Assembly: GCA_947476195.1 (NCBI GenBank)
Contig: CANJPT010000036.1
Span: 1 to 36,970 of the forward strand
Source of the DNA: Lewinellaceae bacterium
GTDB taxonomy: Bacteria; Bacteroidota; Bacteroidia; Chitinophagales; Saprospiraceae
Direction: 5' to 3'
DNA length: 36,970 nt
Position numbers and translations under genes: made by a program. This document shows, one piece after another, positions 16,347 through 25,456 of the stretch. Below the pieces are notes generated by a model that was given only the letters and a program-made list of their open reading frames with translations, was not told the origin of the DNA and ran no database searches. Positions within the stretch are counted from its first letter, which is position 1; the number at the start of each line of letters is the position of its first letter.

Positions 16347-18749
16347 ATGTCCGCTGCCAACCGTGCCACCACCACTACCCTCACCGAAGATTATCGCCAG
16401 GATGTTCTGCGCGACTATCGAATCTGTTGCCTCAGCAGGGAGGCAAGCGTAATTGCCCGCAAAGAAGTTTTAACCGGTAAGGCCAATTTTGGCATTATCG
16501 GTGATGGCAAAGAAGTTGCCCAGGTTGCCATGGCCCGTGCCTGGCGAAAAGGAGATTTTCGTTCCGGATATTATCGTGACCAGACCCTAATGCTCGCACT
16601 GGAATTGATGACACTCGACGAATTCTTCGCCCAGCTGTATGGGGATCCCTACGGAGATCCGTTCTCTGGTGGCCGACAGATGAACTGCCACTTCGCAACA
16701 AAATTTGTGGATGAAGATGGTAAATTCCTTGATCTAAAAAACCGGTATAATATTTCAGCCGATATAGCACCCACTGGCGGACAAATGGCGCGCGGCCTGG
16801 GATTGGCCTTTGCCAGTAAAAAATTCAGGGAAAATGCTGCCCTTTGCAGCGATCTAAGTAACCAAGGCAATGAAGTAGCTTTTGTGACCATAGGTGACGC
16901 CTCTACTTCTGAAGGGGCTTTCTGGGAAACCATTAATGCTGCTGGTGTACTACAAGTGCCCCTCGCAATTAGTGTATGGGATGATGGGTACGGCATTTCC
17001 GTTCCCAAAAAATACCAGACTACAAAAGAGAGTATCAGCGAGGTGCTGGCAGGATTTGAAGCAGATACAGCACTCAATACCAACGGCATCAGTATCTACA
17101 AAGGCAAAGCATGGGACTACCCTACCCTTTGTCATCTTTACTGCGATGCGATAGATGAAATGCGCACAACTCACCGTCCCGCATTGTTTCATATTCAGGA
17201 AGTTACACAGCAACTCGGCCACTCCACCAGCGGAGATCATCGCCGATACAAAACGCCCGAACGGCTTCAATTCGAAGAAGAATTCGACTGTAACCGCCGT
17301 ATGGAAGCCTGGATGGTAGACTCCGGACTCGCTACAGCAGCAGAAATTGAAACCATCAAAAAAGAAGCAAAACGTGAGGCGACTGAAGCGGCTCAGCGTG
17401 CTTTCCAAAGCTACCACCTTAAAGTGGCAGCGTTGAAAAACACCTTGGTATCCGCCTTGGAAAATGCTCGGACAGCACACCCAAACGTGCCAGCATTGAA
17501 CGAAATCCTGAATGAGCTCATCCAAAAGCGCGAACCACTCCGCTTTGAGCTACTCCAAATGGCACGACAAGCCCTTCAAAGTTTCCCGCAACGCCGTTCC
17601 GGACAAACAGGTTCGGAACAGCATTCTGCGCTGCATGAATTCGCAACGCTCGAACGAATCGAAGGCAATTCCATTTATTCTGATAACCTGCTCAGTCAAT
17701 CTTCCCAATCACCCATCGAGGTGCCGGAAGAAAAAGCGCAGTATTCGGCCGAATCGCCGCTCAAAGACGGCTACGAGATCTTGAATGCTTGCTTTGATGC
17801 CAATTTTGCCCGTATGCCTGAACTCTTCGTTTTTGGCGAAGATGTAGGCCATATCGGCGACGTAAACCAAGGAATGCGTGGCATGCAGTTAAAATATGGC
17901 ACGGAGCGTGTGTTCGACACTGGCATTCGTGAGTGGACCATCATGGGTCAGGCCATTGGCATGGCCATGCGGGGACTTCGCCCTATTGCAGAAATTCAAT
18001 ACCTCGACTATCTGATCTATGGTCTTTCGCCGCTTTCTGATGATCTATGCACCCTCCGCTGGCGTTCTAATAATCAACAAATTGCGCCTGCTATCATTCG
18101 TACGCGCGGACATAGGCTCGTGGGCGTCTGGCACAGTGGTTCGCCCATGGGCATGATGCTTGGTTCGCTGCGTGGAATGCACATCTGCGTGCCGCGCAAT
18201 ATGACCCAGGCTTCCGGGATGTACAATACGCTGCTGCGAGGCGACGACCCTGCCATCGTTGTAGAAGTCTTGAATGCATATCGTTTTAAAGAGCAATTGC
18301 CTGATAACGTTGGCACCTTTACTGTACCACTCGGTGAACCAGAAGTGTTACGTCAAGGCTCTGATGTAAGCATTATCACCTACGGAGCCTGCATTAAAGT
18401 GGCCGAAGAATCTGCCGATGTATTGGCAAAGCATAATATTTCGGTCGAAATTATAGATATTCAAACCCTGTTGCCCTTTGATTTCAACAATATTTGTGTA
18501 GAAAGCCTGAAAAAGACCAACCGCGTGGTCTTCCTGGATGAAGACTTCGAGGGTGGTGCATCGGCTTACCTGATGCAGCAGGTGCTGGAAAAACAAGGCG
18601 GCTACCGCTGGTTGGATTCCGCTCCAGTTACCCTTTGTTCAAAACCGCACCGCCCGGCTTATGGACAGGATGGGGATTATCATTCAAAACCTCAGGTGGA
18701 AGATGTTGTAGAGGCAGTTTTAGGAATGATGGCTGAGGCAGGGATGTAG
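16347..18749 (+). CDS. Fused alpha/beta E1 subunit of a 2-oxoacid (branched-chain type) dehydrogenase
   Basis: An 800-aa thiamine-diphosphate enzyme. The E1-alpha part occupies about residues 1-380: it has APTGGQMARGLGLAFA, the ThDP/Mg motif GDASTSEGAFWETIN (from 183) with WDDGYGIS in place of NN, and HSTSGDHRRY. A charged linker of about 90 residues follows. The E1-beta part begins near 479: FVFGEDVGHIGDVNQGMRG, RVFDTGIREWTIMGQAIGMA, PIAEIQYLDYL, and the C-terminal transketolase domain (IIDIQTLLPFD, RVVFLDEDFEGGASAYL). It should decarboxylate 2-oxoacids and pass the acyl group to a lipoyl E2. Such fusions are common in Bacteroidota and are usually annotated as branched-chain 2-oxoacid dehydrogenase. 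The E2 and E3 genes are not in the window. Confidence 0.9.
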   Translation: MSAANRATTTTLTEDYRQDVLRDYRICCLSREASVIARKEVLTGKANFGIIGDGKEVAQVAMARAWRKGDFRSGYYRDQTLMLALELMTLDEFFAQLYGDPYGDPFSGGRQMNCHFATKFVDEDGKFLDLKNRYNISADIAPTGGQMARGLGLAFASKKFRENAALCSDLSNQGNEVAFVTIGDASTSEGAFWETINAAGVLQVPLAISVWDDGYGISVPKKYQTTKESISEVLAGFEADTALNTNGISIYKGKAWDYPTLCHLYCDAIDEMRTTHRPALFHIQEVTQQLGHSTSGDHRRYKTPERLQFEEEFDCNRRMEAWMVDSGLATAAEIETIKKEAKREATEAAQRAFQSYHLKVAALKNTLVSALENARTAHPNVPALNEILNELIQKREPLRFELLQMARQALQSFPQRRSGQTGSEQHSALHEFATLERIEGNSIYSDNLLSQSSQSPIEVPEEKAQYSAESPLKDGYEILNACFDANFARMPELFVFGEDVGHIGDVNQGMRGMQLKYGTERVFDTGIREWTIMGQAIGMAMRGLRPIAEIQYLDYLIYGLSPLSDDLCTLRWRSNNQQIAPAIIRTRGHRLVGVWHSGSPMGMMLGSLRGMHICVPRNMTQASGMYNTLLRGDDPAIVVEVLNAYRFKEQLPDNVGTFTVPLGEPEVLRQGSDVSIITYGACIKVAEESADVLAKHNISVEIIDIQTLLPFDFNNICVESLKKTNRVVFLDEDFEGGASAYLMQQVLEKQGGYRWLDSAPVTLCSKPHRPAYGQDGDYHSKPQVEDVVEAVLGMMAEAGM

Positions 18750-18830
18750 AACATTGCGCTAATTTTTCAATAAAGTTCGCCAAAATTCCTATGTCCGAAA
18801 ACTCAGCGCATACCGATAGCTTAATGTACC

Positions 18831-18838
18831 TATATTTG
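18831..18838 (+). promoter_or_regulatory. -7 promoter element of the PPK2 gene
   Basis: TATATTTG fits TAnnTTTG, 40 bp before the PPK2 ATG. Transcription would begin just before or at the heptamer repeat, placing that repeat in the leader. Confidence 0.5.
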
Positions 18839-18845
18839 CTACATT

Positions 18846-18880
18846 TATACATCATAGTTCATACATCATAGTTCGACCAT
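18846..18880 (+). repeat. Heptamer repeat abutting the PPK2 start codon
   Basis: Five consecutive 7-mers: TATACAT, CATAGTT, CATACAT, CATAGTT, CGACCAT. The core is an exact 14-bp tandem duplication (ATACATCATAGTTC at 18847-18860 and 18861-18874). The last heptamer runs into the ATG at 18879. Confidence 0.85.
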
Positions 18881-19619
18881 GATCAAGCTCTCTGAAATCT
18901 CCACTGAAGCACCCAAGCACCTCGAGAAAAAAGACATTCAGGAAGAGACCCTCCGTCTCATTCAGCGGCTTGGTGAACTTCAAAATATCCTGTATGCCGA
19001 GCGCAAACATGCTATGCTGATTATCCTACAAGGTATGGATGGGAGCGGCAAAGATGGGGCCGTGCGCAATGTATTCCACAATTGTACGATTGCAGGCCTG
19101 GATTTGGTGAGCTACAAAAAACCTACTGAAATTGAGCTTGCTCACGACTTTTTGTGGCGTGTACACCATTGGACACCAGAAAAAGGGATGACCACCATTT
19201 TTAACCGTAGCCATTACGAGGACATTTTGATCCAGCGTGTACACAATTGGATCGATATGGAACGTGTGGAAAAACGTATGGCGGCCATCAATGCCTTTGA
19301 AGACCTGATTCAGTTTGACAACAACACCTTGATCTTCAAATTCTATATGCATATATCATTTGAAGAACAAGGCATTCAACTACAGCAACGCCTAGATGAC
19401 CCAAGCAAATTCTGGAAGCACAACCCTGGAGATTGGGAAGAACGCAAACTCTGGGACGAGTACATGGAAGCTTACGAATATGCCATCAACAAAAGTATCA
19501 TCCCCTGGTACATCTGCCCTGTAGACAACCGCTGGTATCGCGACTATTTTATGGCGAAAACCATTGTTAATGTCTTGGAACAATTGGAGATGCAACTTCC
19601 GTCACCTCCGAAAAAATGA
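18879..19619 (+). CDS. Polyphosphate kinase 2 family protein
   Basis: A 246-aa cytoplasmic kinase of the PPK2 family, which moves phosphate between polyphosphate and nucleotides. Walker A is GMDGSGKDG (residues 52-60) and the Walker B region is FNRSHYEDIL with Arg110, Glu114 and Asp115. The lid and C-terminal part (KFWKHNPGDWEERKLWDEYMEAYEYAINK, WYICPVDNRWYRDYFMAKTIV) are typical. Single-domain length and motifs suggest the class I/III group, but nucleotide preference (GDP, ADP or AMP) cannot be read from sequence alone. A heptamer repeat lies directly before its ATG and may affect leader structure or translation. Confidence 0.92.
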   Translation: MIKLSEISTEAPKHLEKKDIQEETLRLIQRLGELQNILYAERKHAMLIILQGMDGSGKDGAVRNVFHNCTIAGLDLVSYKKPTEIELAHDFLWRVHHWTPEKGMTTIFNRSHYEDILIQRVHNWIDMERVEKRMAAINAFEDLIQFDNNTLIFKFYMHISFEEQGIQLQQRLDDPSKFWKHNPGDWEERKLWDEYMEAYEYAINKSIIPWYICPVDNRWYRDYFMAKTIVNVLEQLEMQLPSPPKK

Positions 19620-19653
19620 GGACAATAGGTTAATGTGGTCAATGTGATAAATT

Positions 19654-21252
19654 GTGGTCAAATTTAAAATCACCTTTGGGGCTGTAGTGCTGCATTTTTG
19701 CCTGGCAATTTTCCAGCTTAGTGCTCAAAATATCAGTGTTTTTACATCCGTTGTACCTACGAGCCAAACCGGGCATCTTGTCTTGCCGTCTACACATAAT
19801 TTTCAGGTGCTGGCCCAAACAGGAGATACGCTTGCCAACGGCTCTCTGCTGAATTATGCCCCTGACTTCACTGCATTTGTCCCAATAAATAAACAGAGTG
19901 ATTTGGGCTACCTTTCACTTAATCACGAAATTGTGAGCCCGCAAGGAGGGGTCACGGTTTTTGATGTGGCATTTAACCCTCTAATACAGATCTGGGAAAT
20001 TGATCATGGCCTTCCCATTGATTTTTCTAAAGTTGGAGGCATCAACAGACCGTGTTCCGGTGGGATAACTCCTTGGGGAACCGTTATATCCTGCGAAGAA
20101 TCTATCCAGACCAGTGATCTGGACAATAATGGGTTCAATGATTCCGGTTGGCTGGTTGAAACCCGCTCAAGCGACCGACAGTTCGTCCAGAAAATCTGGA
20201 GAGCAGGCAATGCTGTACATGAAAATTGCGCGGTAGCGGCTGATCTTAGAACGGTTTACTGGGGGGCTGATGATTATAGCCATGGCTATATTTTTAAATA
20301 CATCGCAGCACAAAAACGGCATTTAGCCAAAGGGAATCTTTTCGTTCTGGTGCGCGATGACTCCAGCTCCTTGACAGCAAATTGGGTCCAGGTACCCAAT
20401 CAGACAGCTACCCAATGTAATAATGTCAATACATTTTGCCAACAGATAGGTGCCTGGAATTTTTCAGGAATCGAAGATGTGGAAATCGGACCGAATCGAA
20501 AAATATACTTCACCGCCAAATACAGCGGTCGCGTCTGGCGGTTCAAAGACAAAGGTTCGAAGGTTTCAGAACTGAGCGTTTTTGTAGAAAACACACAATA
20601 CCCAATTGAAACGGCCGATGGGACAATATGGACGCAATGGGGCATTGGGGCTGACAACCTCGCGTTTGACAATGAAAATAACCTTTGGGTGCTTCAGGAT
20701 GGGGATAATAACCATATTTGGATGGTAAAACCTGATCATACGGCCGCACATCCGAAAATCTATCTTTTTGCTACAACTCCATTCGGTTCAGAACCTACCG
20801 GGATTACCTTCACCCCAAATAAACGGTTCATGTTTCTATCCTTTCAGCATCCCAATACGACCAATGTCGATACGGTCCTGGATGTGACAGGAAGGCGTAT
20901 TGTGTTTAACCGAGGCACCACCATCGTAATCGCACGGAAAGAATTTCTTGGCTTGGGCATCAATGACTGCCTAAAAAACGAGCCAGCCCCCTCTGAGCAA
21001 TTCTTTAATCTTCACCTTTATCCCAATCCATCTGAAACAGGAAAAATCACCCTGTCGTCGAAATTATTTCAAACAGGCAAACAGGTAAACGTCGAAGTGT
21101 TTGATCCTACCGGAGCAATTTGCTATACCTCAAAGACATGGATGCTTGGGAATCAGATCTTTCTGGATTTTCAAGCAAAAGCCAAGGGTGCTTATATTAT
21201 AAGGGCCAGCGTTGACGGAAAAATGGGCGCTGCAATCCTGATCGTGAAGTAG
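19654..21252 (+). CDS. PhoX-like (DUF839) secreted protein with T9SS sorting domain
   Basis: A 532-aa T9SS cargo starting at GTG 19654. In-frame ATGs just upstream (19633, 19642) run into TGA at once, so GTG is the only start giving the signal peptide (FGAVVLHFCLAIFQLSAQ). The beta-propeller part has PhoX/DUF839 signatures: RPCSGGITPWGTVISCEE (132-149), NCAVAADLRTVYWGADD, DNLAFDNENNLWVLQDG, and EPTGITFTPNKRFMFLSFQHP. PhoX proteins are calcium/iron-dependent alkaline phosphatases; some relatives have no shown activity. The C-terminal domain (from about 450, LHLYPNPSETGKITL) is a type A sorting domain. It probably supplies phosphate from organic esters; the activity is inferred. Confidence 0.85.
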   Translation: MVKFKITFGAVVLHFCLAIFQLSAQNISVFTSVVPTSQTGHLVLPSTHNFQVLAQTGDTLANGSLLNYAPDFTAFVPINKQSDLGYLSLNHEIVSPQGGVTVFDVAFNPLIQIWEIDHGLPIDFSKVGGINRPCSGGITPWGTVISCEESIQTSDLDNNGFNDSGWLVETRSSDRQFVQKIWRAGNAVHENCAVAADLRTVYWGADDYSHGYIFKYIAAQKRHLAKGNLFVLVRDDSSSLTANWVQVPNQTATQCNNVNTFCQQIGAWNFSGIEDVEIGPNRKIYFTAKYSGRVWRFKDKGSKVSELSVFVENTQYPIETADGTIWTQWGIGADNLAFDNENNLWVLQDGDNNHIWMVKPDHTAAHPKIYLFATTPFGSEPTGITFTPNKRFMFLSFQHPNTTNVDTVLDVTGRRIVFNRGTTIVIARKEFLGLGINDCLKNEPAPSEQFFNLHLYPNPSETGKITLSSKLFQTGKQVNVEVFDPTGAICYTSKTWMLGNQIFLDFQAKAKGAYIIRASVDGKMGAAILIVK

Positions 21253-21260
21253 CGGGCGCA

Positions 21261-22037
21261 TCAGTTCCGTTTCCCGCCTGCTGGATTGGCGTAATAACTA
21301 ACCGGCTCCACATTTTTTCCAAAAAACTTAAAGCGCACAAAGACCTGAGCCCCAAAATTGGTCATCCGAGCATTGCGAACCAACTTATCCGTAAGATCAA
21401 GCTCATAATAGCCTTCTACCCCAACACTCCAGCGATAATACCAGTCTAAAGTACGGGCAAAGCCCAACCTAAACGTAAACATATCACCAGATGGGCGACC
21501 AAGAGGAGACCCTTGCGGCCCAAAAAACTGAGCTAAATCATCACGGGATTCTTTTCTGCCTACACTATTGACAATTGTGCTTGCCCCAAAGCCATAGTCC
21601 TTGAGCATAACCTTATAACCCCCAAGAAAAGAAATATACCAGGTACTATCTGAAATGTAAATGTCCTTACCTAAACCCAATGTAACAGCATAAGAAGCAC
21701 GGGTGTATGAGGATGGAGAAGACATGGCTTCCCCGATAGCTTTGATCGGCCAGTCCCTGTAGGTTAGCATGGCAGAGGCTCCCACACGAGGTTGCCAGTA
21801 CCTGTCTTTAATGTTATATCCATCCAAAAATTGCTGCCAAGTCAGGTATTTTGTTTGAGGAAGATCTATGATAAAATCATAAAGTGCTTCCAGAGGCGTA
21901 CTTTGAAAATCAGTTTTATGAATCAATTGACCATATCCTCCATTGATACTCATGTTGAAGTTGAGGTATTTGAGCTGGGCAAATACGATTTGAGAGAGCA
22001 GCGAAAAAGCAACAAAAAATACGTATTTCTTATGCAT
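21261..22037 (-). CDS. Outer-membrane beta-barrel-like protein of unknown function
   Basis: A 258-aa protein with a signal peptide (MHKKYVFFVAFSLLSQIVFAQ). The mature part has alternating hydrophobic/aromatic strands, such as YAVTLGLGKDIYI, WYISFLGGYKVM, FTFRLGFARTLDWYYRWSVGVEGYYEL and MTNFGAQVFVRFKFFG, consistent with a small outer-membrane barrel. No family was recognised. It ends 8 bp from the stop of the convergent PhoX-like gene. The upstream side is a 554-bp intergenic region shared with the divergent lipoprotein gene. Confidence 0.72.
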   Translation of the reverse strand: MHKKYVFFVAFSLLSQIVFAQLKYLNFNMSINGGYGQLIHKTDFQSTPLEALYDFIIDLPQTKYLTWQQFLDGYNIKDRYWQPRVGASAMLTYRDWPIKAIGEAMSSPSSYTRASYAVTLGLGKDIYISDSTWYISFLGGYKVMLKDYGFGASTIVNSVGRKESRDDLAQFFGPQGSPLGRPSGDMFTFRLGFARTLDWYYRWSVGVEGYYELDLTDKLVRNARMTNFGAQVFVRFKFFGKNVEPVSYYANPAGGKRN

Positions 22038-22591
22038 ATGTCATATAATTGAAGAATGAAAGTGTAACATGAGTTCCCACCGGGCATAAGTAACGATGAA
22101 AGTACTAGTTTAGGTTTTTAGCCTCATTGTTTTATTGCCAACCGAAGTATCTTTTAGGCGAATAGCAGCAATTTTTAACTAAAAGATGGGAAGGACAGCA
22201 GCAAATCATTAACTTATTCTTTCATCCTTACTAATGGCTAAAATTGTATGTATCGATTAGACTCAAAAAAAGAAGGAAGTTACAATTTACTACAATTATT
22301 CCGCTTTAAAAAAATGGCATTTCAGGCGCTTAGTGCCGCATCCAGCCATTGGTTGATTCAGCAAGTTGGGTTTGGCCTGAAGCCCATTTGATTCCTATTC
22401 CTTTTACCTACTTAAAACTCGTTCCAAATACTTTGGAATAAATAGTTAAATAACAGGTTGAAAATCAGTATTACGTTAAACTCTGGCTACCAAAAGCAAT
22501 ATTTAAGTACCAAAAGTCATTAAAGTATCAACCGATTTCCTTCGGATACATTTCATCCGGACACATTTAACATTTTCAATCCTTCCTTTTT
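22038..22591. other. 554-bp gene-free region between divergent genes
   Basis: AT-rich, with no supported coding sequence. It holds two small hairpins (22325-22338 with loop TTA, and GGGTTT/AAGCCC at 22368-22385), a direct pair TACCAAAAG (22488-22496 and 22508-22516, 20 bp apart) and a direct near-repeat CGGATACATTT / CGGACACATTT (22543-22553 and 22558-22568, 15 bp apart). It must contain the promoters of both flanking genes, but no clear TAnnTTTG box was found. Confidence 0.6.
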
Positions 22592-23023
22592 ATGAATAAC
22601 GCTGTGCTAAAGTTTACTGCATTTGTTTTGTTGGCCTCTTCCTTTCTTGCCTGCAAAGAGGATCCTAGCCTCCGGGATCAATTGATAGGCCACTGGAGAT
22701 CAACAAAAGTCGTCCTCGTGGAAAACGAGGTAGCAATAGAAATCAGAGACTCTATTTCCTACGATTTAGCATTGGAAGAAAGTTTGAATTACCAAATGGA
22801 AACGACAACAACAAGTTTCGGCAATCCAAATTCTGTCAAGGACACCATTAAGGGAGACTGGGCCGTGCAGGAGACCAGTCAATTTCTGACCCTAAGCGAC
22901 TACAATGGTACCCCCATTAAAACCTGGGACGTTACCACCATTTCTGATACCCAAATGATCTTAGAAGCCTTTGCGGAGAACAATACCAGAAAACGCTACG
23001 TAATCAGTTACAGCAGGCAATAA
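22592..23023 (+). CDS. Small lipoprotein, lipocalin-like
   Basis: A 143-aa protein with a lipoprotein signal peptide ending FLAC (Cys21); Phe at -3 is a small departure from the usual lipobox. The mature part has the pattern LRDQLIGHWRSTKVVL, then strands including IKGDWAVQETSQFLTLSDYNG and TQMILEAFAENNTRKRYVISYSR. This 'GxW' start plus a beta-rich tail fits the loosely defined lipocalin-like lipoproteins of Bacteroidota. Ligand and role are unknown. Two pairs of direct repeats stand in the 110 bp upstream. Confidence 0.72.
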   Translation: MNNAVLKFTAFVLLASSFLACKEDPSLRDQLIGHWRSTKVVLVENEVAIEIRDSISYDLALEESLNYQMETTTTSFGNPNSVKDTIKGDWAVQETSQFLTLSDYNGTPIKTWDVTTISDTQMILEAFAENNTRKRYVISYSRQ

Positions 23024-23054
23024 GCTTTGTTTGTAAACGAAATTGCAACTGGTT

Positions 23055-23104
23055 AGCCCGTTTTTATTATAGATATCGCCGAGTATCGCTACTAAAATCG
23101 GGCT
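23055..23104. terminator. Hairpin between convergent lipoprotein and GH95-like genes
   Basis: AGCCCG (23055-23060) pairs with CGGGCT (23099-23104), and after a T-T mismatch TTTTA pairs with TAAAA. The inner sequence has a further GATA/TATC pair. On the plus strand it is followed by GCTCTTTTG. A plausible but not ideal terminator. Confidence 0.42.
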
Positions 23105-23158
23105 GCTCTTTTGATTTCAAGCATAAGGAACACGAATGGCATGGATTAGAGCATACCC

Positions 23159-25438
23159 TCATTTCGCAAGCAGCCATTTTACCTGTTCTCCCTTTCCCAT
23201 CATTACCTGCCAAATATTGCCTTGTCGAACTGCCTTTTTTCCTTGTAATACCCAATTCCCTTCGGACAACTCAATGCTTAACAGCCCGCCTTTTTCGGCA
23301 ACGACCTCCACTCTTTTGCCTCTTTCAGCAGTTACTAAAAACGCGCCCTCAGCCCGCAAGTTTTTAAAAGAGAGCGTATTCCAAGTTGTCGGGATGGCCG
23401 GAAAAATACGCACAACCCCACCGTGACTTTGCAACAACATCTCCTGTACTCCAGCAGCAAATGCGAAATTCCCTTCTAATGTAAACGGACGATAGGTGAA
23501 ACCAGAATAACCCTTTCCAGATTGATCTCCATTTAGGTGAAAAGAATTTTTCGAGACAAATGCCTCTGCAAAAATGCGCAAAGCCTCCGCTGCGCCCGCT
23601 CCATCCCGGGCACGTGCGCGAAGATTGGCTAACCAGGCAAATGAGTATCCACACCAGGCGCCGGAGCCCACGGAATCCAGGAGGACAAGCGACTTCTGAA
23701 TGGTATTCCGATCCGACTCCTGCGAATAATCCAACAGGCCCAGCGGATGGATGGCCATCAAATGCGAAAAGTGACGATGGCTTTCCCGATAGGCCAGCGT
23801 GGGTGCAAACATCAATTCACCGCCAGGTTCCAAGGCAAAACCAGGCAATTCACTTAAGGCAATGCTCCATTTTTCTGCAACCTCTGGCTGCTTCATCTCC
23901 CTGGCTAATTCTGCCGTTTTTTCAAATACAAAGCGTGTTAAGGCCAGATCATAATTTGTCCAGGTTTGAGAAAACCAGGCATCCAGACTATTGTCATGGA
24001 TCTCAGGAGAAGAGGACAGCGGAAGCACCCGTTTGCCATTTACCAACGGCGTTTGTCGGGTCAATTCATCCAGATGCACTGCAGTTGCCTGCATCCAGGG
24101 CCAGGCATGGTCACGTAGAAACTTGCGATCCTTCGAATACCGCCATTGCAGGTAAAAATGTTGCGACAACCAAGCTGATACGGTTGGGGAGCAGGAATAC
24201 TGTATCCAGCCGCCCATTTCGTGTCCGAGCAAAGTAGACACCCCCGGCACATTCAATCCTGAAGTGCCAAAATAACGACGCGTATAGGCCCGGTGCACCG
24301 CCTCATTACTTTCCAGATGCTTCAAATAACTCATGCCTCCAGCCAAATGATTGGAAGCATAGGCCAGCCAATAACTGAGTTGGGTATTCAGATCATGGTG
24401 CAAATCTCCTTTCCAGGGTGGAAGTCGTCCGTTATCAGCGGTCCAAACGGCTTGAAGGCTGATCATTGGACCATTTGGATGGGCCGTGCATCCAAACTTA
24501 TAAAGGTCCCGGTAGTATTGCCGTTCGATTAGCGTATCAGGCAAGGATATGGATGACTTGGCCCAAAAGCCTGTCCACCATTTTTCAGACTCCGCTAATG
24601 ACTTTTCAAACCCTCTTTGGATGGCTTTTTTCACAGTCGTTTCAGCCCTTTCGACCGGGATCAATTGGGGGAAATGGCTGGAAATACTCCACACGCCTTC
24701 CCAGACCCCTTGGCTGGTTTTCCGAACGGCAACCGCTATTTCATAATTGAATCCCTTCCAACCAAATTGGTGAAAAAGCCAGACATTGCCACGTTGCAAC
24801 ACTGCACAGGGTGCGTAACCAAGCCTTGCCAGTTCACTGCCCTCCACTGAGCTTGCTGCTCCCTTTCCCGGCAACAGACCATATTGCGGGGTCAGGAGTT
24901 TCATGGCATCTTTCAGGTCGGAAAAGCCCTTGAAGCGAAACCAACCTTCCCATTTCCCGGCATGGACAAAGGACTCGAAACGCTTCCCGTCGGCCCATTC
25001 CAGCACAGCCAGGCCAGTGGATATATCCAGTTGGGCGTATTTCAAATCAGACCCAATGGATGGGATGTCAAATTCTATGGCCCCACCGGGTAGTTTTGTT
25101 GGTCCTGGCTCCCGTTCATAGGGGGCATCAAAACAATCCTGAACAAGGCCATATTCACGCTTATTCACCTGATTTTCCACCCATTTATAGGAGAATTCCG
25201 GTCGGTCCAGTCCCTCCATCGGGCGTTCGTCCCAGAGATCGGCACGATCCAGGGCTAAGCGTAGCCGACCTTCTTTTTGCCAGACCAAACAGCCAAGCAG
25301 GCCATTTCCTAAAGGCAAGCCTTCATCCCAACGCTGCGGTATTTCTGAAAAAAGCAGGTTGTGATATGGTTTAGGCTGTGCTCCAAGTAGGACAGGAACC
25401 AGTAAACCCAGCATAAGGATTGTTCTTCGCATCGACAT
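23159..25438 (-). CDS. GH95-like glycoside hydrolase
   Basis: A 759-aa protein with a signal peptide ending GAQ (about residue 21). The N-terminal domain opens with QRWDEGLPLGNGLLGCLVW (35-53), the GH95 hallmark. The (alpha/alpha)6 barrel has HHDLNTQLSYW (347-357), matching the NxN...NYW region, and SSSPE with Glu479 at the position of the general acid. The C-terminus (LEGNFAFAAGVQEMLLQSHGG, RIFPAIPTTWNTLSFKNLRAEGAFLV) is also GH95. Odd: canonical fucosidases have N-I-N where this has D349-L-N351, so substrate may differ from alpha-1,2-L-fucosides (for example alpha-L-galactosides or another sugar). It lies 18 bp downstream of the CocE-type gene, with which it forms an operon. Confidence 0.8.
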   Translation of the reverse strand: MSMRRTILMLGLLVPVLLGAQPKPYHNLLFSEIPQRWDEGLPLGNGLLGCLVWQKEGRLRLALDRADLWDERPMEGLDRPEFSYKWVENQVNKREYGLVQDCFDAPYEREPGPTKLPGGAIEFDIPSIGSDLKYAQLDISTGLAVLEWADGKRFESFVHAGKWEGWFRFKGFSDLKDAMKLLTPQYGLLPGKGAASSVEGSELARLGYAPCAVLQRGNVWLFHQFGWKGFNYEIAVAVRKTSQGVWEGVWSISSHFPQLIPVERAETTVKKAIQRGFEKSLAESEKWWTGFWAKSSISLPDTLIERQYYRDLYKFGCTAHPNGPMISLQAVWTADNGRLPPWKGDLHHDLNTQLSYWLAYASNHLAGGMSYLKHLESNEAVHRAYTRRYFGTSGLNVPGVSTLLGHEMGGWIQYSCSPTVSAWLSQHFYLQWRYSKDRKFLRDHAWPWMQATAVHLDELTRQTPLVNGKRVLPLSSSPEIHDNSLDAWFSQTWTNYDLALTRFVFEKTAELAREMKQPEVAEKWSIALSELPGFALEPGGELMFAPTLAYRESHRHFSHLMAIHPLGLLDYSQESDRNTIQKSLVLLDSVGSGAWCGYSFAWLANLRARARDGAGAAEALRIFAEAFVSKNSFHLNGDQSGKGYSGFTYRPFTLEGNFAFAAGVQEMLLQSHGGVVRIFPAIPTTWNTLSFKNLRAEGAFLVTAERGKRVEVVAEKGGLLSIELSEGNWVLQGKKAVRQGNIWQVMMGKGEQVKWLLAK

Positions 25439-25456
25439 GGATTAAGAAAGGCACAC

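Noticed and set aside
19634-19661. Direct repeat TGTGGTCAA (19634-19642 and 19653-19661) as an operator of the PhoX-like gene
   Set aside because: The second copy contains the GTG start codon and the first contains a dead ATG; only two short copies, so chance duplication is as likely.
23560-24237. 225-codon plus-strand reading frame inside the GH95-like gene
   Set aside because: Its translation is Pro/Arg/Ser-rich with no recognisable motif, while the minus frame has conserved GH95 motifs.
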